Assembly: GCA_020073465.1 (NCBI GenBank)
Contig: JAIQFC010000003.1
Coordinates: 186,001-250,000 of the forward strand
Reading direction: 5' to 3'
Source: Terriglobia bacterium
GTDB lineage: Bacteria > Acidobacteriota > Terriglobia > Terriglobales > Acidobacteriaceae
DNA length: 64,000 nucleotides
In this document: positions 1-8,656 of the stretch, in pieces
Position numbering within the stretch: the first letter of the stretch is position 1
Layout: every line of letters starts with the position of its first letter
Made by a program: the position numbers and the translations under genes
Notes under the pieces: model-generated
Told to the model about the DNA's origin: nothing
Databases searched by the model: none
Seen by the model: the letters and a program-made list of their open reading frames with translations, nothing else

Positions 1-266
1 AGTTCGGGTTGCTGGCTATGTTGTTGTCATTTGTGCAACCCTATGTTTACCTTGGCGAGGTCTGGAAGCGGCGTTGGGTGATGGTGTTGCTCGCCGGCTC
101 AGTCACGCTGCCGGTTTTTGTGCTGCTCGAAGTGAGGCTTGGTCTGCTGGCAGGCGGGATCGCAGACTTGGGTGGCTTGTTGGTAATTGTTGCCTTAGGC
201 GGAATGCTGGTGGGTGTCCTGCGTCATGGTGGCCGCTTGGACGCCGCGGCCGGGAGTCTCGGATGA
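1..266 (+). CDS. Membrane protein, 3' end only
   Basis: The reading frame is open at the left edge, so this is the C-terminal part of a longer gene. What is visible has two strongly hydrophobic segments (about residues 23-43 and 47-69 of the visible part) and a basic loop, so it is an integral membrane protein. Its stop overlaps the start of the next gene as ATGA at 263-266, which suggests translational coupling and a joint function. I do not recognise the family. Confidence 0.6.
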   Translation, partial: FGLLAMLLSFVQPYVYLGEVWKRRWVMVLLAGSVTLPVFVLLEVRLGLLAGGIADLGGLLVIVALGGMLVGVLRHGGRLDAAAGSLG

Positions 267-751
267 CCGCTTCCCGCAACCTCTTAGTTTTCGGCGGAAT
301 TGCCCTGGCAGCGTTCGGAATGTCTTACGGCTTGCATTACGCGCTGTTTGTGGAACACCAGACATTGGATCGCATGGGCGGCTCGCTGATGCAAGCCTTC
401 GTCCGCGCGGCAGAACGGCAGATGCCCCAGGCACATGATGCGATTGGCACCTATGCTTCTGCCAAGTACGACTATGTCCGCCAGGTTGATGTTCATTCCC
501 ACTGGACCGGCTTGGCGATGCTGATGATCGTGCTCGGGATCGCTTTTGATGGCGTCGCGTTCAGCGAGCGAGTGCGAACGTGGATCGCCGGCAGCTTGCT
601 GGGAGGATCCGTATTGTTTCCATTCGGCGTGATTTTACAGACGGCGAGCCATGGTTCTGTTTTCGGCTCGGCGTTGGCGATTGCAGGATCCGCGCTGGTA
701 ACGCTCGCGCTGGCCGCAGCAGCGTGGGGATTTACGCGGCAAGCAACGTGA
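263..751 (+). CDS. Small integral membrane protein, unknown function
   Basis: A 162-residue protein. I chose the ATG at 263, which overlaps the upstream stop, over the longer open frame that starts at 74 inside the upstream gene. It has an N-terminal hydrophobic segment (about residues 6-26), a soluble stretch of about 50 residues and three further hydrophobic segments towards the C-terminus, so four membrane passes are likely. The soluble part resembles no motif I know. The coupling to the upstream membrane gene suggests a two-protein membrane unit. It is followed by an 80-bp gap before the molybdenum hydroxylase operon. Confidence 0.65.
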   Translation: MTASRNLLVFGGIALAAFGMSYGLHYALFVEHQTLDRMGGSLMQAFVRAAERQMPQAHDAIGTYASAKYDYVRQVDVHSHWTGLAMLMIVLGIAFDGVAFSERVRTWIAGSLLGGSVLFPFGVILQTASHGSVFGSALAIAGSALVTLALAAAAWGFTRQAT

Positions 752-831
752 GTTCTTGGTTACACTGCGATTTGTAATCATCGAGGAATAGAAGTTCCTC
801 GAAGCATTGAGATGTGAGGTAAGGGAGCAGG

Positions 832-1725
832 ATGTATCCTCGACCATTCCATTACCATCGGGCCAGTTCTTTGCGCGAAGCGGTGACCATGCTCTCCCAA
901 TTAGGGGAGGATGCCAGGTTCCTCGCTGGCGGTCAGAGTCTGATTCCGCTGATGAAACTGCGCTTTTCCAATCCCTCGCATCTTGTGGACCTGAGTTTCG
1001 TCCCTGGCGCAGCCTACATAAAGCAGGAAAGGAGCGCATTGCATTTCGGAGCACTTACACGCCACTCGGAGATTGAGAACTCCGCCACGGCCGCGATGCT
1101 TCCTGTTCTCCACGACTGTGCCGCGGGCATTGCAGACGTGCAGGTACGAAACCGCGGCACCATCGGGGGCTCGCTCGCGGAAGCTGACCCGAGCGGCGAT
1201 TGGGCGACGGTCCTGCTGACCCAAGAGACGGAACTGCGATGTCTTGGTCCGAGCGGCGAGCGCACCGTGCCCTTGCGCGGGTTCATCACAGATGCCTACA
1301 CCACCGTTCTTGGGCACGATGAACTGATTCAGGAGGTCATCGTGAGAATTCCTCCTCCAGGAAGCGGAGGAGCTTACCTGGCGTTCAAACGCTCGGCCCC
1401 GGTGTATCCGACCGCCAGCGTCGCGGTGCAGCTTACCATGGACGGTGGCGTCTGCAAGGATGCCGTTATCACCTTGGGCTGCGTGGGACTTACAGTTGTG
1501 CGATCGGAGGGTTCCGAGGCCGCTCTTCGGGGCCACGAAATCGACGACAAAGCCATCGCGGCCGCTATGGAAGCGGCGCGAGCAGCGGCTGATCCGCAGG
1601 CTGACATGCGAGGATCGGTGGAATACAAACGCGTGCTGGTGGCCGCACTGCTGAAGCGGGCAATCGAAATCGCGATGCGGCGAGCACGCGGAGAGCAGGT
1701 AGAAGTCAGTCACATCTATGCCTGA
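832..1725 (+). CDS. Molybdenum hydroxylase FAD-binding subunit (CoxM-like)
   Basis: A 297-residue protein of the CO-dehydrogenase/xanthine-dehydrogenase medium-subunit family, which carries FAD and passes electrons from the iron-sulfur subunit to an acceptor. The two FAD-contacting motifs are visible: AGGQS at about residues 32-36 and TIGGS at about 110-114, followed by an aspartate-rich ADPSGD loop. The length is typical of the family. It is the first gene of a gene-dense plus-strand run. Its end overlaps the iron-sulfur subunit gene by 8 bp. A GGGAGCAGG stretch just before the ATG serves as ribosome binding site. Confidence 0.93.
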   Translation: MYPRPFHYHRASSLREAVTMLSQLGEDARFLAGGQSLIPLMKLRFSNPSHLVDLSFVPGAAYIKQERSALHFGALTRHSEIENSATAAMLPVLHDCAAGIADVQVRNRGTIGGSLAEADPSGDWATVLLTQETELRCLGPSGERTVPLRGFITDAYTTVLGHDELIQEVIVRIPPPGSGGAYLAFKRSAPVYPTASVAVQLTMDGGVCKDAVITLGCVGLTVVRSEGSEAALRGHEIDDKAIAAAMEAARAAADPQADMRGSVEYKRVLVAALLKRAIEIAMRRARGEQVEVSHIYA

Positions 1726-2206
1726 CATTTTTGAAAAGGTTGCGATTCAATTGAAAGTCAACGGGAAGACTCACTCCCTGACTGTCGAACCCCGCATGTT
1801 GTTGGTGGAGTTGCTTCGTGAAGCGCTCGATTTGACGGGAACGCACGTCGGCTGTGACACGACTTACTGTGGCGCATGCACCGTCATCATGAACGGAGCA
1901 GCCGTGAAATCCTGTACGGTGTTTGCCGTTCAAGCGGATGGCGCCGAGATTACGACTGTCGAGGGACTGGAAAAAGATGGCAAGCTTCATCCCATTCAGC
2001 AGGCTTTCGGAGATTCCTTTGGCCTGCAGTGTGGGTATTGCACTCCGGGGCTGATGTTGTCGACCTTGCAGTTACTCTCGAAGAATCAGCAACCGAGCGA
2101 CAAGGATATCCGCAAAGCCATCGCCGGCAATACCTGCCGCTGCACGGGTTACCAGAATATTTTCAAGGCCATTCAGTTGGCTGCGCAGAACACCAAGGGA
2201 GCGTAG
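1718..2206 (+). CDS. Molybdenum hydroxylase [2Fe-2S] subunit (CoxS-like)
   Basis: A 162-residue small subunit with two [2Fe-2S] clusters. The N-terminal plant-ferredoxin-type cluster uses Cys46, Cys51, Cys54 and Cys66. The C-terminal helical-domain cluster uses Cys105, Cys108, Cys140 and Cys142 in the diagnostic QCGYCTPG and NTCRCTGY motifs. It relays electrons from the molybdenum site to FAD. Length and motif spacing match the family. The gene overlaps its upstream partner and is 2 bp from the next gene, as expected for equimolar subunits of one complex. Confidence 0.95.
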   Translation: MPDIFEKVAIQLKVNGKTHSLTVEPRMLLVELLREALDLTGTHVGCDTTYCGACTVIMNGAAVKSCTVFAVQADGAEITTVEGLEKDGKLHPIQQAFGDSFGLQCGYCTPGLMLSTLQLLSKNQQPSDKDIRKAIAGNTCRCTGYQNIFKAIQLAAQNTKGA

Positions 2207-2208
2207 AA

Positions 2209-2667
2209 GTGGCCATCAAATTTGACGGCGAGTTCGAAGTACAGCGCAAGCTGGAGGACGTCTACGAGTTTCTCGTCGATCCGCAGAGGTTTGCCCCGCT
2301 GCTCCCTGAGTTCGAGGGGGTGTCCGTGCACGACGCGGAGCACTTCTCGGTGAGGGTGCGCGTAGGAATCTCACATATCAAGGGAGTCGCGGACGTGAAG
2401 ATGCGCCTGGCTGAAGCACTGCGTCCGGAGCGCGCCCGTTATGAAGGTCAGGGCAGCGTTGCCGGGGGGAACGTTAGCATGATCGCCGGATTCGACCTCT
2501 CCCCGGCGGGGGACGGGACAAAAGTTGCGTGGCGGGGAGAGGCGCAGGTTTTTGGACGTCTTACCTCGGTCGCGGGAGGCCTGCTTCAACCTCTCGGCAA
2601 GAAGCAGATTCAAAAGTTGATCGACAGTTTGCAGGCCGCACTTAGAGCGAGCGAGGGCATATCGTGA
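2209..2667 (+). CDS. CoxG-like SRPBCC accessory protein
   Basis: A 152-residue protein of the carbon monoxide dehydrogenase subunit G family (SRPBCC/START fold), starting at GTG 2209. Known CoxG-type proteins help tether or mature molybdenum hydroxylases at the membrane. The N-terminal pattern of a charged strand, then a VYEFLVDPQRFAPLLPE helix-turn and a GVADVK strand, is characteristic. Starting here avoids a long overlap with the iron-sulfur subunit, which a longer open frame (from 1876) would require. Its stop overlaps the GTG of the catalytic subunit, so the four genes form one coupled unit. Confidence 0.88.
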   Translation: MAIKFDGEFEVQRKLEDVYEFLVDPQRFAPLLPEFEGVSVHDAEHFSVRVRVGISHIKGVADVKMRLAEALRPERARYEGQGSVAGGNVSMIAGFDLSPAGDGTKVAWRGEAQVFGRLTSVAGGLLQPLGKKQIQKLIDSLQAALRASEGIS

Positions 2668-5114
2668 GTGGTTCCGACAAGACTTGGGTGGGGCAATCAC
2701 TGTCGCGCAAGGAGGAAGACCGCCTGTTACGCGGTCGGGGTAAGTTTGTCGACGACATCAAGCTGCGGGAAATGCTCTACCTGCGTTTTGTCCGCTCTCC
2801 TTATGCGCACGCCAAGATCGTAAGCATTGATACCTCAGCGGCGGAGAAAATTCCCGGCGTGATCTGCACTTTGCGCGGTTCGGAGATCGCCTCGCAGACT
2901 CAGCCGTTCATTGAAATTGCTCCTGATCCCGGCGGCAGGATTCGCGACTACCCGCTGGCGGTGAGCAAGGTGCGCTATCAGGGGGAACCTGTGGTCGCTG
3001 TCGTGGCTGAGTCGCCCGCCATTGCGGACGATGGCGCAGAGGCTGTGCTGATTGAATATGAAGCGCTCGATCCGGTGGTGGATGCGGAACAGGCATTGAC
3101 GGATGCCAGCATCCTTCATGAAGAAGCCGGTACGAACAAGGTCTGGAACGGCGTCTTCGAATACGGCGACGTGGAACAGGCGTTCCGCGACGCTGCTTCT
3201 ATTGTCGAAATCGACCGCATGCACTTCCACCGCTTTTCTAGCACTCCGCTCGAAAACAATGTCGTCATTGGCCAATGGGACCCGAAAGACGACCATATCC
3301 ACTATTGGTGTAACAATTCATTCCCATCGTTCGCCATTCAGTTCCTGGCGGCGCATCTCCAAGTGCACATCGACAGGATTCGCGTGCAGACCTTCGACAT
3401 CGGCGGCAGCTTCGGCATCAAGATCACCAGCTATCCGCAGATGGCTGTGTGTGCGCTGGCGTCGAAGAAGGCCGGGGGGCGGCCCATCAAGTGGGTTGAA
3501 ACGCGCTCCGAGCATATGATTTCCAGCGCTCACGGCAACGAACGCACGTTTCGTGACACCCGCGTCGCGCTCGACAACCAGGGTGTGATCACCGCGATTA
3601 CGTCGCGCCACATCGACGACTGCGGCGCCTATCCCCGGTACGAACCGCTGGGATGCGTCATCTGGTCCCAGGTGTTTCCCGGTGTCTATCGCTTCAAGAA
3701 TGCGCGCATTGACTTTACCCAGGCGGTGACCAACAAATGCCCGGTCGGCCCCAATCGGGGGTACTCGCGCATGCAGCATCTTTGGTTCCTGGAGCGCGTG
3801 GTTGACATCTGCGCACACGAACTCGGCATTCCCGCCGACGAGATGCGGCTTCGCAACTACATCCGGCCGGAAGAGTTTCCCTACACCACTCCGAACGGTT
3901 GCATCTACGATTCCGGAAATTACCCCAAAATGCTGGAGATGGCGAAGCAGTTGATCGACTGGGACGGCTGGAAGAAGAAGCAGGCGGATGCGCGCAAACG
4001 GGGACGGATGATAGGCATCGGTATCGGCACTACACTCGACTCCGGTACTAACAATTTCGGCCAGTCTCAGATCGTCAATCCTGGTGCGCCGTTCTCGGGT
4101 AACTCCCAGGGCGCTAACTGTAAGCTCGATATCTACGGAGAAGTAGTGGTGGCTGTCGGATCGTGCCCGCAAGGCCAGGGCCACGAAACCACGGCGGCTC
4201 AGGTCGTTGCGGATGTACTCAACATCAATCCCGATCTGATCACGGTACGAACAGGCTTCGACACCGAGCGTAACGTGCACACTGGATTCTCCGGAACCTA
4301 TGCCAGCCAGTTCGCAGTATCAGGCTTGTCAGCGGTTCATGGTGCGGCCCAGAAACTGAAGGCAGAGATGAAGCGCCTAGCCGCATTCGTGCTCGCATGC
4401 AAGGAGGAAGATCTCGAGTTCGGCAGCGGCGCCCAGGGCCCGGAAGTTCGCTCGAAGAGCAATGGCAGGTCCATCAACTACTGGGGGCTGGCGAACATTG
4501 TCAACGTAAACAGCGCGGTCCTTTCACCGGAACTGCATGACGTAACCCTCAATTGCCGCTATGTCTGGCGAGCGCCCTTCAAGGTGCCGGATACGAAGAA
4601 GAAGTATGGCAATCTCACCATGACCTATGCTTCCCAGCTCCACATCGCGGTGGTTGAGATTGATGGGGAGACCTGCATCCCGAAGATTCTCGACTATGTT
4701 GCAGTCGATGATTGTGGGACGGTCATTAATCCACGGATTGTGGAAGGACAGGTTTATGGGGCAACCGCGCATGGAATCGGCGCTGCGCTGCTCGAAAATT
4801 GTGTGTACGACGAAGTTGGGAACATGCTGACCAGCACCTTCAGCGACTACTTGCCCATCACGCCGGTGAACATGCCAAGCGTGAAGTACGGCCACATCGC
4901 GACGCCTTCTCCCCACAGCTACAGCGGGGCGAAGGGAATGGGCGAGGGGGGAGCCGCTCCCATACACACCATTTCCGCTGCCTTGCAGGATGCGCTGTTT
5001 GACAAGCGAATCTTTATCCAGGATTCGTTCAACAATCCCGACAGTCTGTTCCGCGCTCTACGCGGCGAAACTTGCCGGGCAAAGGATTTGGTGAAGGTCG
5101 AACGTCGCGCGTGA
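2664..5114 (+). CDS. Molybdenum hydroxylase catalytic subunit (CoxL/XdhB-like)
   Basis: An 816-residue molybdopterin-cytosine-dinucleotide-type large subunit. It has an N-terminal aldehyde-oxidase a/b hammerhead region, a GGSFG loop (about 247-251) near the molybdenum site, a QGQGHET motif, and the catalytic glutamate in GMGEGG (about Glu761). The AYxCSFR active-site loop of true form-I CO dehydrogenases is not present; the equivalent region reads differently (PNRGYSRMQ). So oxidation of CO is unlikely and hydroxylation of an aldehyde or N-heterocycle is the better reading. Start is GTG 2664, overlapping the CoxG stop. The following genes suggest the product is hydrolysed further. Confidence 0.92.
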   Translation: MSGSDKTWVGQSLSRKEEDRLLRGRGKFVDDIKLREMLYLRFVRSPYAHAKIVSIDTSAAEKIPGVICTLRGSEIASQTQPFIEIAPDPGGRIRDYPLAVSKVRYQGEPVVAVVAESPAIADDGAEAVLIEYEALDPVVDAEQALTDASILHEEAGTNKVWNGVFEYGDVEQAFRDAASIVEIDRMHFHRFSSTPLENNVVIGQWDPKDDHIHYWCNNSFPSFAIQFLAAHLQVHIDRIRVQTFDIGGSFGIKITSYPQMAVCALASKKAGGRPIKWVETRSEHMISSAHGNERTFRDTRVALDNQGVITAITSRHIDDCGAYPRYEPLGCVIWSQVFPGVYRFKNARIDFTQAVTNKCPVGPNRGYSRMQHLWFLERVVDICAHELGIPADEMRLRNYIRPEEFPYTTPNGCIYDSGNYPKMLEMAKQLIDWDGWKKKQADARKRGRMIGIGIGTTLDSGTNNFGQSQIVNPGAPFSGNSQGANCKLDIYGEVVVAVGSCPQGQGHETTAAQVVADVLNINPDLITVRTGFDTERNVHTGFSGTYASQFAVSGLSAVHGAAQKLKAEMKRLAAFVLACKEEDLEFGSGAQGPEVRSKSNGRSINYWGLANIVNVNSAVLSPELHDVTLNCRYVWRAPFKVPDTKKKYGNLTMTYASQLHIAVVEIDGETCIPKILDYVAVDDCGTVINPRIVEGQVYGATAHGIGAALLENCVYDEVGNMLTSTFSDYLPITPVNMPSVKYGHIATPSPHSYSGAKGMGEGGAAPIHTISAALQDALFDKRIFIQDSFNNPDSLFRALRGETCRAKDLVKVERRA

Positions 5115-5121
5115 TTCAAGC

Positions 5122-6090
5122 ATGAAGCGTGTCTGCATCATCGGGTGTGGCGCTATCGGCAGTCTCTACGCCGCGCATCTGGCGCGGGTCGCCGAGGTTT
5201 GGGCGCTGGTCCGGCGCAAGGATCACGCCGATGCTCTGAATCGCGAAGGGTTGCGCGTCTCCGGAACCCATAACTTTTGCGTAGAGCTCAAGGCGACTAC
5301 GGACCCTGAAGACCTGCCGGATTGCGACCTGGCGATCGTGGCGACCAAGGCAACCCAGGTGGAGGAGTCCATCGCGGGCGTCGGCAAGCGATTTGACGGT
5401 GGCGCGGTGATCTCGGCACAGAACGGTCTGGGCAGCGAAGAAATCATTGCCGCTCACACGCGCGGCTATGTGATTCGCGGTACCACTTTTATGAGCGCAA
5501 CCCGTCACAGCGACACGCATGTGCAGTATGAATTGAATACTGCGACATGGCTCGGTCCGTTTGAGCCGGGGCATACGCCCTTTTCGGTAGTCAAAGAAGC
5601 CGCAGACCTGATCGTGGCCGGCGGACTCAAGGCGGAGGCGCTCGAGGATGCCCGTCCCGCGCAATGGTCCAAACTGATTTTCAATGCTTCCGTAAACGGA
5701 GTATCCGCCCTGACGGGGCTTCCGCACTCGCCTCATTTTGCCGCGGAGGAGGATTTCTCCGATCTAGGCTGCCTGCTGCATAGCTTGATTAAAGAAGGAA
5801 AGGAAGTGGCGGCGGCGATTGGCGTGCAATTGCACGAGGATCCCTGGGCCATGAATAAGATTGGCGCCATGACCAATCATCCTCCTTCGATGCTCTACGA
5901 TGTTCGTCACCAGTTGCCGACGGAGATAGATTTTCTCAGTGGCGCGATCGCGCGAGCGGCTCAACACGCAGGCGTAGATGCGCCGTTGCACACGGCAATT
6001 TACCGGCTGATCAAGGGCAAGCAAGCCGGCTGGACATACCAGGATGAGAACCGGCCGGTGGTCGCGCATCTGGAGGCTGGCGGACACTGA
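5122..6090 (+). CDS. Ketopantoate reductase-family dehydrogenase (copy 1)
   Basis: A 322-residue protein of the 2-dehydropantoate 2-reductase (PanE/ApbA) family: an N-terminal Rossmann domain with GCGAIG at residues 8-13 for NADP(H), then a helical C-terminal domain with the likely catalytic Lys184 in the motif SKLIFNAS. The fold is clear, but the catabolic setting and the presence of a second copy (9823-10755) argue that it reduces a pathway 2-oxo acid, or oxidises the hydroxy acid, rather than serving pantothenate synthesis. It begins 7 bp after the molybdenum hydroxylase. Copies 1 and 2 share the same overall layout but are clearly divergent. Confidence 0.88.
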   Translation: MKRVCIIGCGAIGSLYAAHLARVAEVWALVRRKDHADALNREGLRVSGTHNFCVELKATTDPEDLPDCDLAIVATKATQVEESIAGVGKRFDGGAVISAQNGLGSEEIIAAHTRGYVIRGTTFMSATRHSDTHVQYELNTATWLGPFEPGHTPFSVVKEAADLIVAGGLKAEALEDARPAQWSKLIFNASVNGVSALTGLPHSPHFAAEEDFSDLGCLLHSLIKEGKEVAAAIGVQLHEDPWAMNKIGAMTNHPPSMLYDVRHQLPTEIDFLSGAIARAAQHAGVDAPLHTAIYRLIKGKQAGWTYQDENRPVVAHLEAGGH

Positions 6091-6143
6091 ACTCGGTCGG
6101 AATGCGGTGGGGGGGCGTACTGTCACAGGAGCAGGGAACGAAG

Positions 6144-7331
6144 ATGGCATGGCCGATCGACAAATCGAAGGTGGACCGGGTTCGTGCCCTGATGAAGGAG
6201 CAGGATCTCAGTGCGCTTGTGGTGCGCGCCCCTGACAACGTTGTTTATCTTACGAACTACTGGTGCATGAAGGGGTACGACGCGGTCGTGTTCCCGCGCG
6301 AAGGCGATCCCACGCTCATTGTGCTTGAGCCGCAACTGGCCGATGCCCAGCGTAACTCCTGGACGCAGGACTTGAGGCTGTTTAAGGGATATGACGAGCG
6401 CGACCCCCGTCCGCCGCAGTACCGAGCTCTCGATCTGGCACTGAACGTTCTCAAGGAACGCGGCCTCACCGACAAAGTCGCCGTCGAACTCAACATGGGC
6501 ACGCAAAGCGCTGATCGCATGGTGGGTGAACCTACTACGCCGACGCAGTTTTTCTTTGATGCTTTCCGGAAGATCTCCGGCCAGGTTGTCGATGCCACCC
6601 CTCTGCTCACGGAAGCACGGGCCATCAAGACCGCGCAAGAGACCGAGCGCATGCGTCTGGCGAATGAACTTGCCGCGCTCGCGATGGACTATACGCGTGA
6701 ACACATGAAGGCCGGCATGAAAGAAAGCGAAGTAGGCGGCATGTTTGAAGGCTTCGTCCATGGCGTGGGCGTGGGCTATAAGGGAAAAGTCGAGATGGCA
6801 AGAGCCTTCACACTGGTCTGGTCTGGCAAGGGCATTGCAACCTTCACCGCCACCGGAGATCGTCCCATCCAGAAGAATGAGCCCACGCTGTTTGAAATCT
6901 GGGTATGCGCGGATGGGTACTGGACTGACCTCACAAAAAACGCCTGTCCGGGAGAACTGACTGCGGAGTATCACAAGCTGCTGGATCTGCTCTTAAAGGT
7001 CTTCCGCGAAGCGGTCGATTACTCGCGCGAGGGTGCTGGGTTTCCAGATCTGGACCGGCTGGTTCGTGCCCGCATCGCCGAAGGAGGTTACCCGGGACAG
7101 CCCTCCCATCCCATCTGCCATGGCGTCGGCGCGCGCGCGCATGAACCTCCCTATGCGCACCAGGCAGGGACGGGCGTCATGAAGAAAGGGATGGTGTTGG
7201 CTATCGAGCCAGGAATCTACTGGCCTGGCGGCGGCGGGCTCCGCCTCGAAGATAACTTCCTGATCGCGGAGCACGGCAACGAAAAACTCTGTACCGACCC
7301 GGATGATTTTCGTCTGGCTCGCGCGAGTTGA
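6144..7331 (+). CDS. M24-family (Xaa-Pro peptidase/creatinase-like) hydrolase 1
   Basis: A 395-residue two-domain M24 protein. I chose ATG 6144, which has a GGAGCAGGGAA ribosome binding site, over an upstream in-frame start at 6102. The N-terminal creatinase-type domain starts with the usual helix and then VVRAPDNVVYLTNY. In the C-terminal pita-bread domain the dimetal ligands are mostly present: the aspartate of WTDLTK, the histidine of CHGVGARAH, the glutamate of AIEPGIY and the glutamate of RLEDN. The first ligand position appears to be Glu (FEIWV) instead of Asp. It may cleave an amide or C-N bond in the pathway. Peptidase activity is not assured. Confidence 0.88.
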   Translation: MAWPIDKSKVDRVRALMKEQDLSALVVRAPDNVVYLTNYWCMKGYDAVVFPREGDPTLIVLEPQLADAQRNSWTQDLRLFKGYDERDPRPPQYRALDLALNVLKERGLTDKVAVELNMGTQSADRMVGEPTTPTQFFFDAFRKISGQVVDATPLLTEARAIKTAQETERMRLANELAALAMDYTREHMKAGMKESEVGGMFEGFVHGVGVGYKGKVEMARAFTLVWSGKGIATFTATGDRPIQKNEPTLFEIWVCADGYWTDLTKNACPGELTAEYHKLLDLLLKVFREAVDYSREGAGFPDLDRLVRARIAEGGYPGQPSHPICHGVGARAHEPPYAHQAGTGVMKKGMVLAIEPGIYWPGGGGLRLEDNFLIAEHGNEKLCTDPDDFRLARAS

Positions 7332-7352
7332 GAACTGAGGACTGAAGAAACT

Positions 7353-8627
7353 TTGCGTACCGCAACCACAAAGCGGAACTCAACCCTCGATGCGCAAACG
7401 GTCGAGAGAATCCTCGCCGAGGTTAGGGAGGAAGAGATTGTCGCAATGTCCTGCGACCTGATCAACATCCCGAGCCCCACCGGAGAGGAACTGCGGATGG
7501 CGGAGTACATGCGCGACGTCCTGCAGCGGCTCAGCTTGAGCGTTACGTGGCAAGAGGTCGAAGAAGGCCGTGCCAACGTAGTCGGCCGCTGGACCGGCAG
7601 CGGAGGCGGCAAGAACCTGATGTTCAACGGCCACATGGACACCTCGAACACCGGCAGCGAGGAATTTCTGACCGGCCTCGGCTACAAGCCGAGGGCTGTG
7701 GTACAAAACGGCTTCATCTACGGCCTGGGCATCTACAACATGAAGGGCGCCCTGGTTTGCTACACCCACGCGGTCAAGGCTTTGCTGCGCGCCGGCATAA
7801 AGCTCAAGGGAGACGTGATCATTGCTGCGGTTGCGGGCGAAATTGAAAAGACACAGTGGGGCGAGTTTAAGGGCAAGGAATACCGTGGCTACGGGTTCGG
7901 AACCCACTACTTGGTGAACCATGGCATCCTGCCGGATATGTGCATCCTGGGCGAACCGACGGACATGCGCGTCGTACTTGAGCATTTCGGCTCGATGTGG
8001 GTGCGTATCTCCTGCACGGGCATCTACGTGCACACGGCATTCTGCGAAGGTCGCGAAGAAATGAACTCTATCCGTCGCATGTACGCGCTGATGGATCCCA
8101 TCCTGAAGTGGATCGGTGTCTGGGAAAAGAAAGCCGCCTATGGCGGAAAGAAGGCGATCGTGAATCTGGGCGGAATCCGCGGCGGCCATGCCTGGCGCGC
8201 CAGCCGCACACCGGAAAAAGCGGATCTGTTTTTGGACGTCCGAGTCCCTCCGACAATTCCCATGAACGAGGCACGCCGTGACATCCAGGAACTGTTCATG
8301 AAGCTCGAAAAGCAGTATCCCGATTGGGGTCTGGAATTCGAGACCTACGTGTCCGTACCCGGCGCCCGCATCAACGAGGACCACGAAATGATCCAGGCCA
8401 TCGATGCGAACCATGAACGGATGACAGGTAAGCCTCCTGAGCGGGAGGTCGTTACCTGGTGTTCGGATGCGAGCGTGCTCAGCCGCTACGGAGTGGACAC
8501 CGTGAACTATGGGCCTTCCAGCGGCCCGCGCGACAAGGACGGCGAGAAGGTTAAGATTCAGACCCTGGTGGACATCACAAAAATATATGCGTTGACTGCC
8601 GCGGAACTGTGCGGCGTGAACTCATAA
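7353..8627 (+). CDS. M20-family amidohydrolase/deacylase (ArgE/DapE-like)
   Basis: A 424-residue M20 metallohydrolase; start at TTG 7353 keeps the family's N-terminal helix before INIPSPTGEE. The NGHMDT motif supplies the first metal ligand, and GEPT and HTAFCEG further conserved positions. Two positions are unusual: the bridging aspartate normally in DMKG reads Asn (YNMKG), and the C-terminal histidine after the GPG-type turn is not where expected (GPSSGPRDKDGE). The fold is therefore safe, but metal content and reaction are not. Amide, carbamoyl or acyl removal from a pathway intermediate would fit the neighbours. It lies between the two M24 genes. Confidence 0.85.
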   Translation: MRTATTKRNSTLDAQTVERILAEVREEEIVAMSCDLINIPSPTGEELRMAEYMRDVLQRLSLSVTWQEVEEGRANVVGRWTGSGGGKNLMFNGHMDTSNTGSEEFLTGLGYKPRAVVQNGFIYGLGIYNMKGALVCYTHAVKALLRAGIKLKGDVIIAAVAGEIEKTQWGEFKGKEYRGYGFGTHYLVNHGILPDMCILGEPTDMRVVLEHFGSMWVRISCTGIYVHTAFCEGREEMNSIRRMYALMDPILKWIGVWEKKAAYGGKKAIVNLGGIRGGHAWRASRTPEKADLFLDVRVPPTIPMNEARRDIQELFMKLEKQYPDWGLEFETYVSVPGARINEDHEMIQAIDANHERMTGKPPEREVVTWCSDASVLSRYGVDTVNYGPSSGPRDKDGEKVKIQTLVDITKIYALTAAELCGVNS

Positions 8628-8656
8628 TCGGGCCACTCTGCCCAGCGAGGTCAGGT

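Noticed and set aside
901-1728. A 275-residue minus-strand frame
   Set aside because: Antisense of the FAD subunit, which has clear family motifs.
3318-4280. A 320-residue minus-strand frame
   Set aside because: Antisense of the molybdenum-binding subunit; no recognisable domain.
832-5114. Aerobic CO dehydrogenase (CoxMSL) operon
   Set aside because: Gene set and CoxG fit, but the large subunit lacks the AYxCSFR active-site loop, so CO oxidation is not supported.
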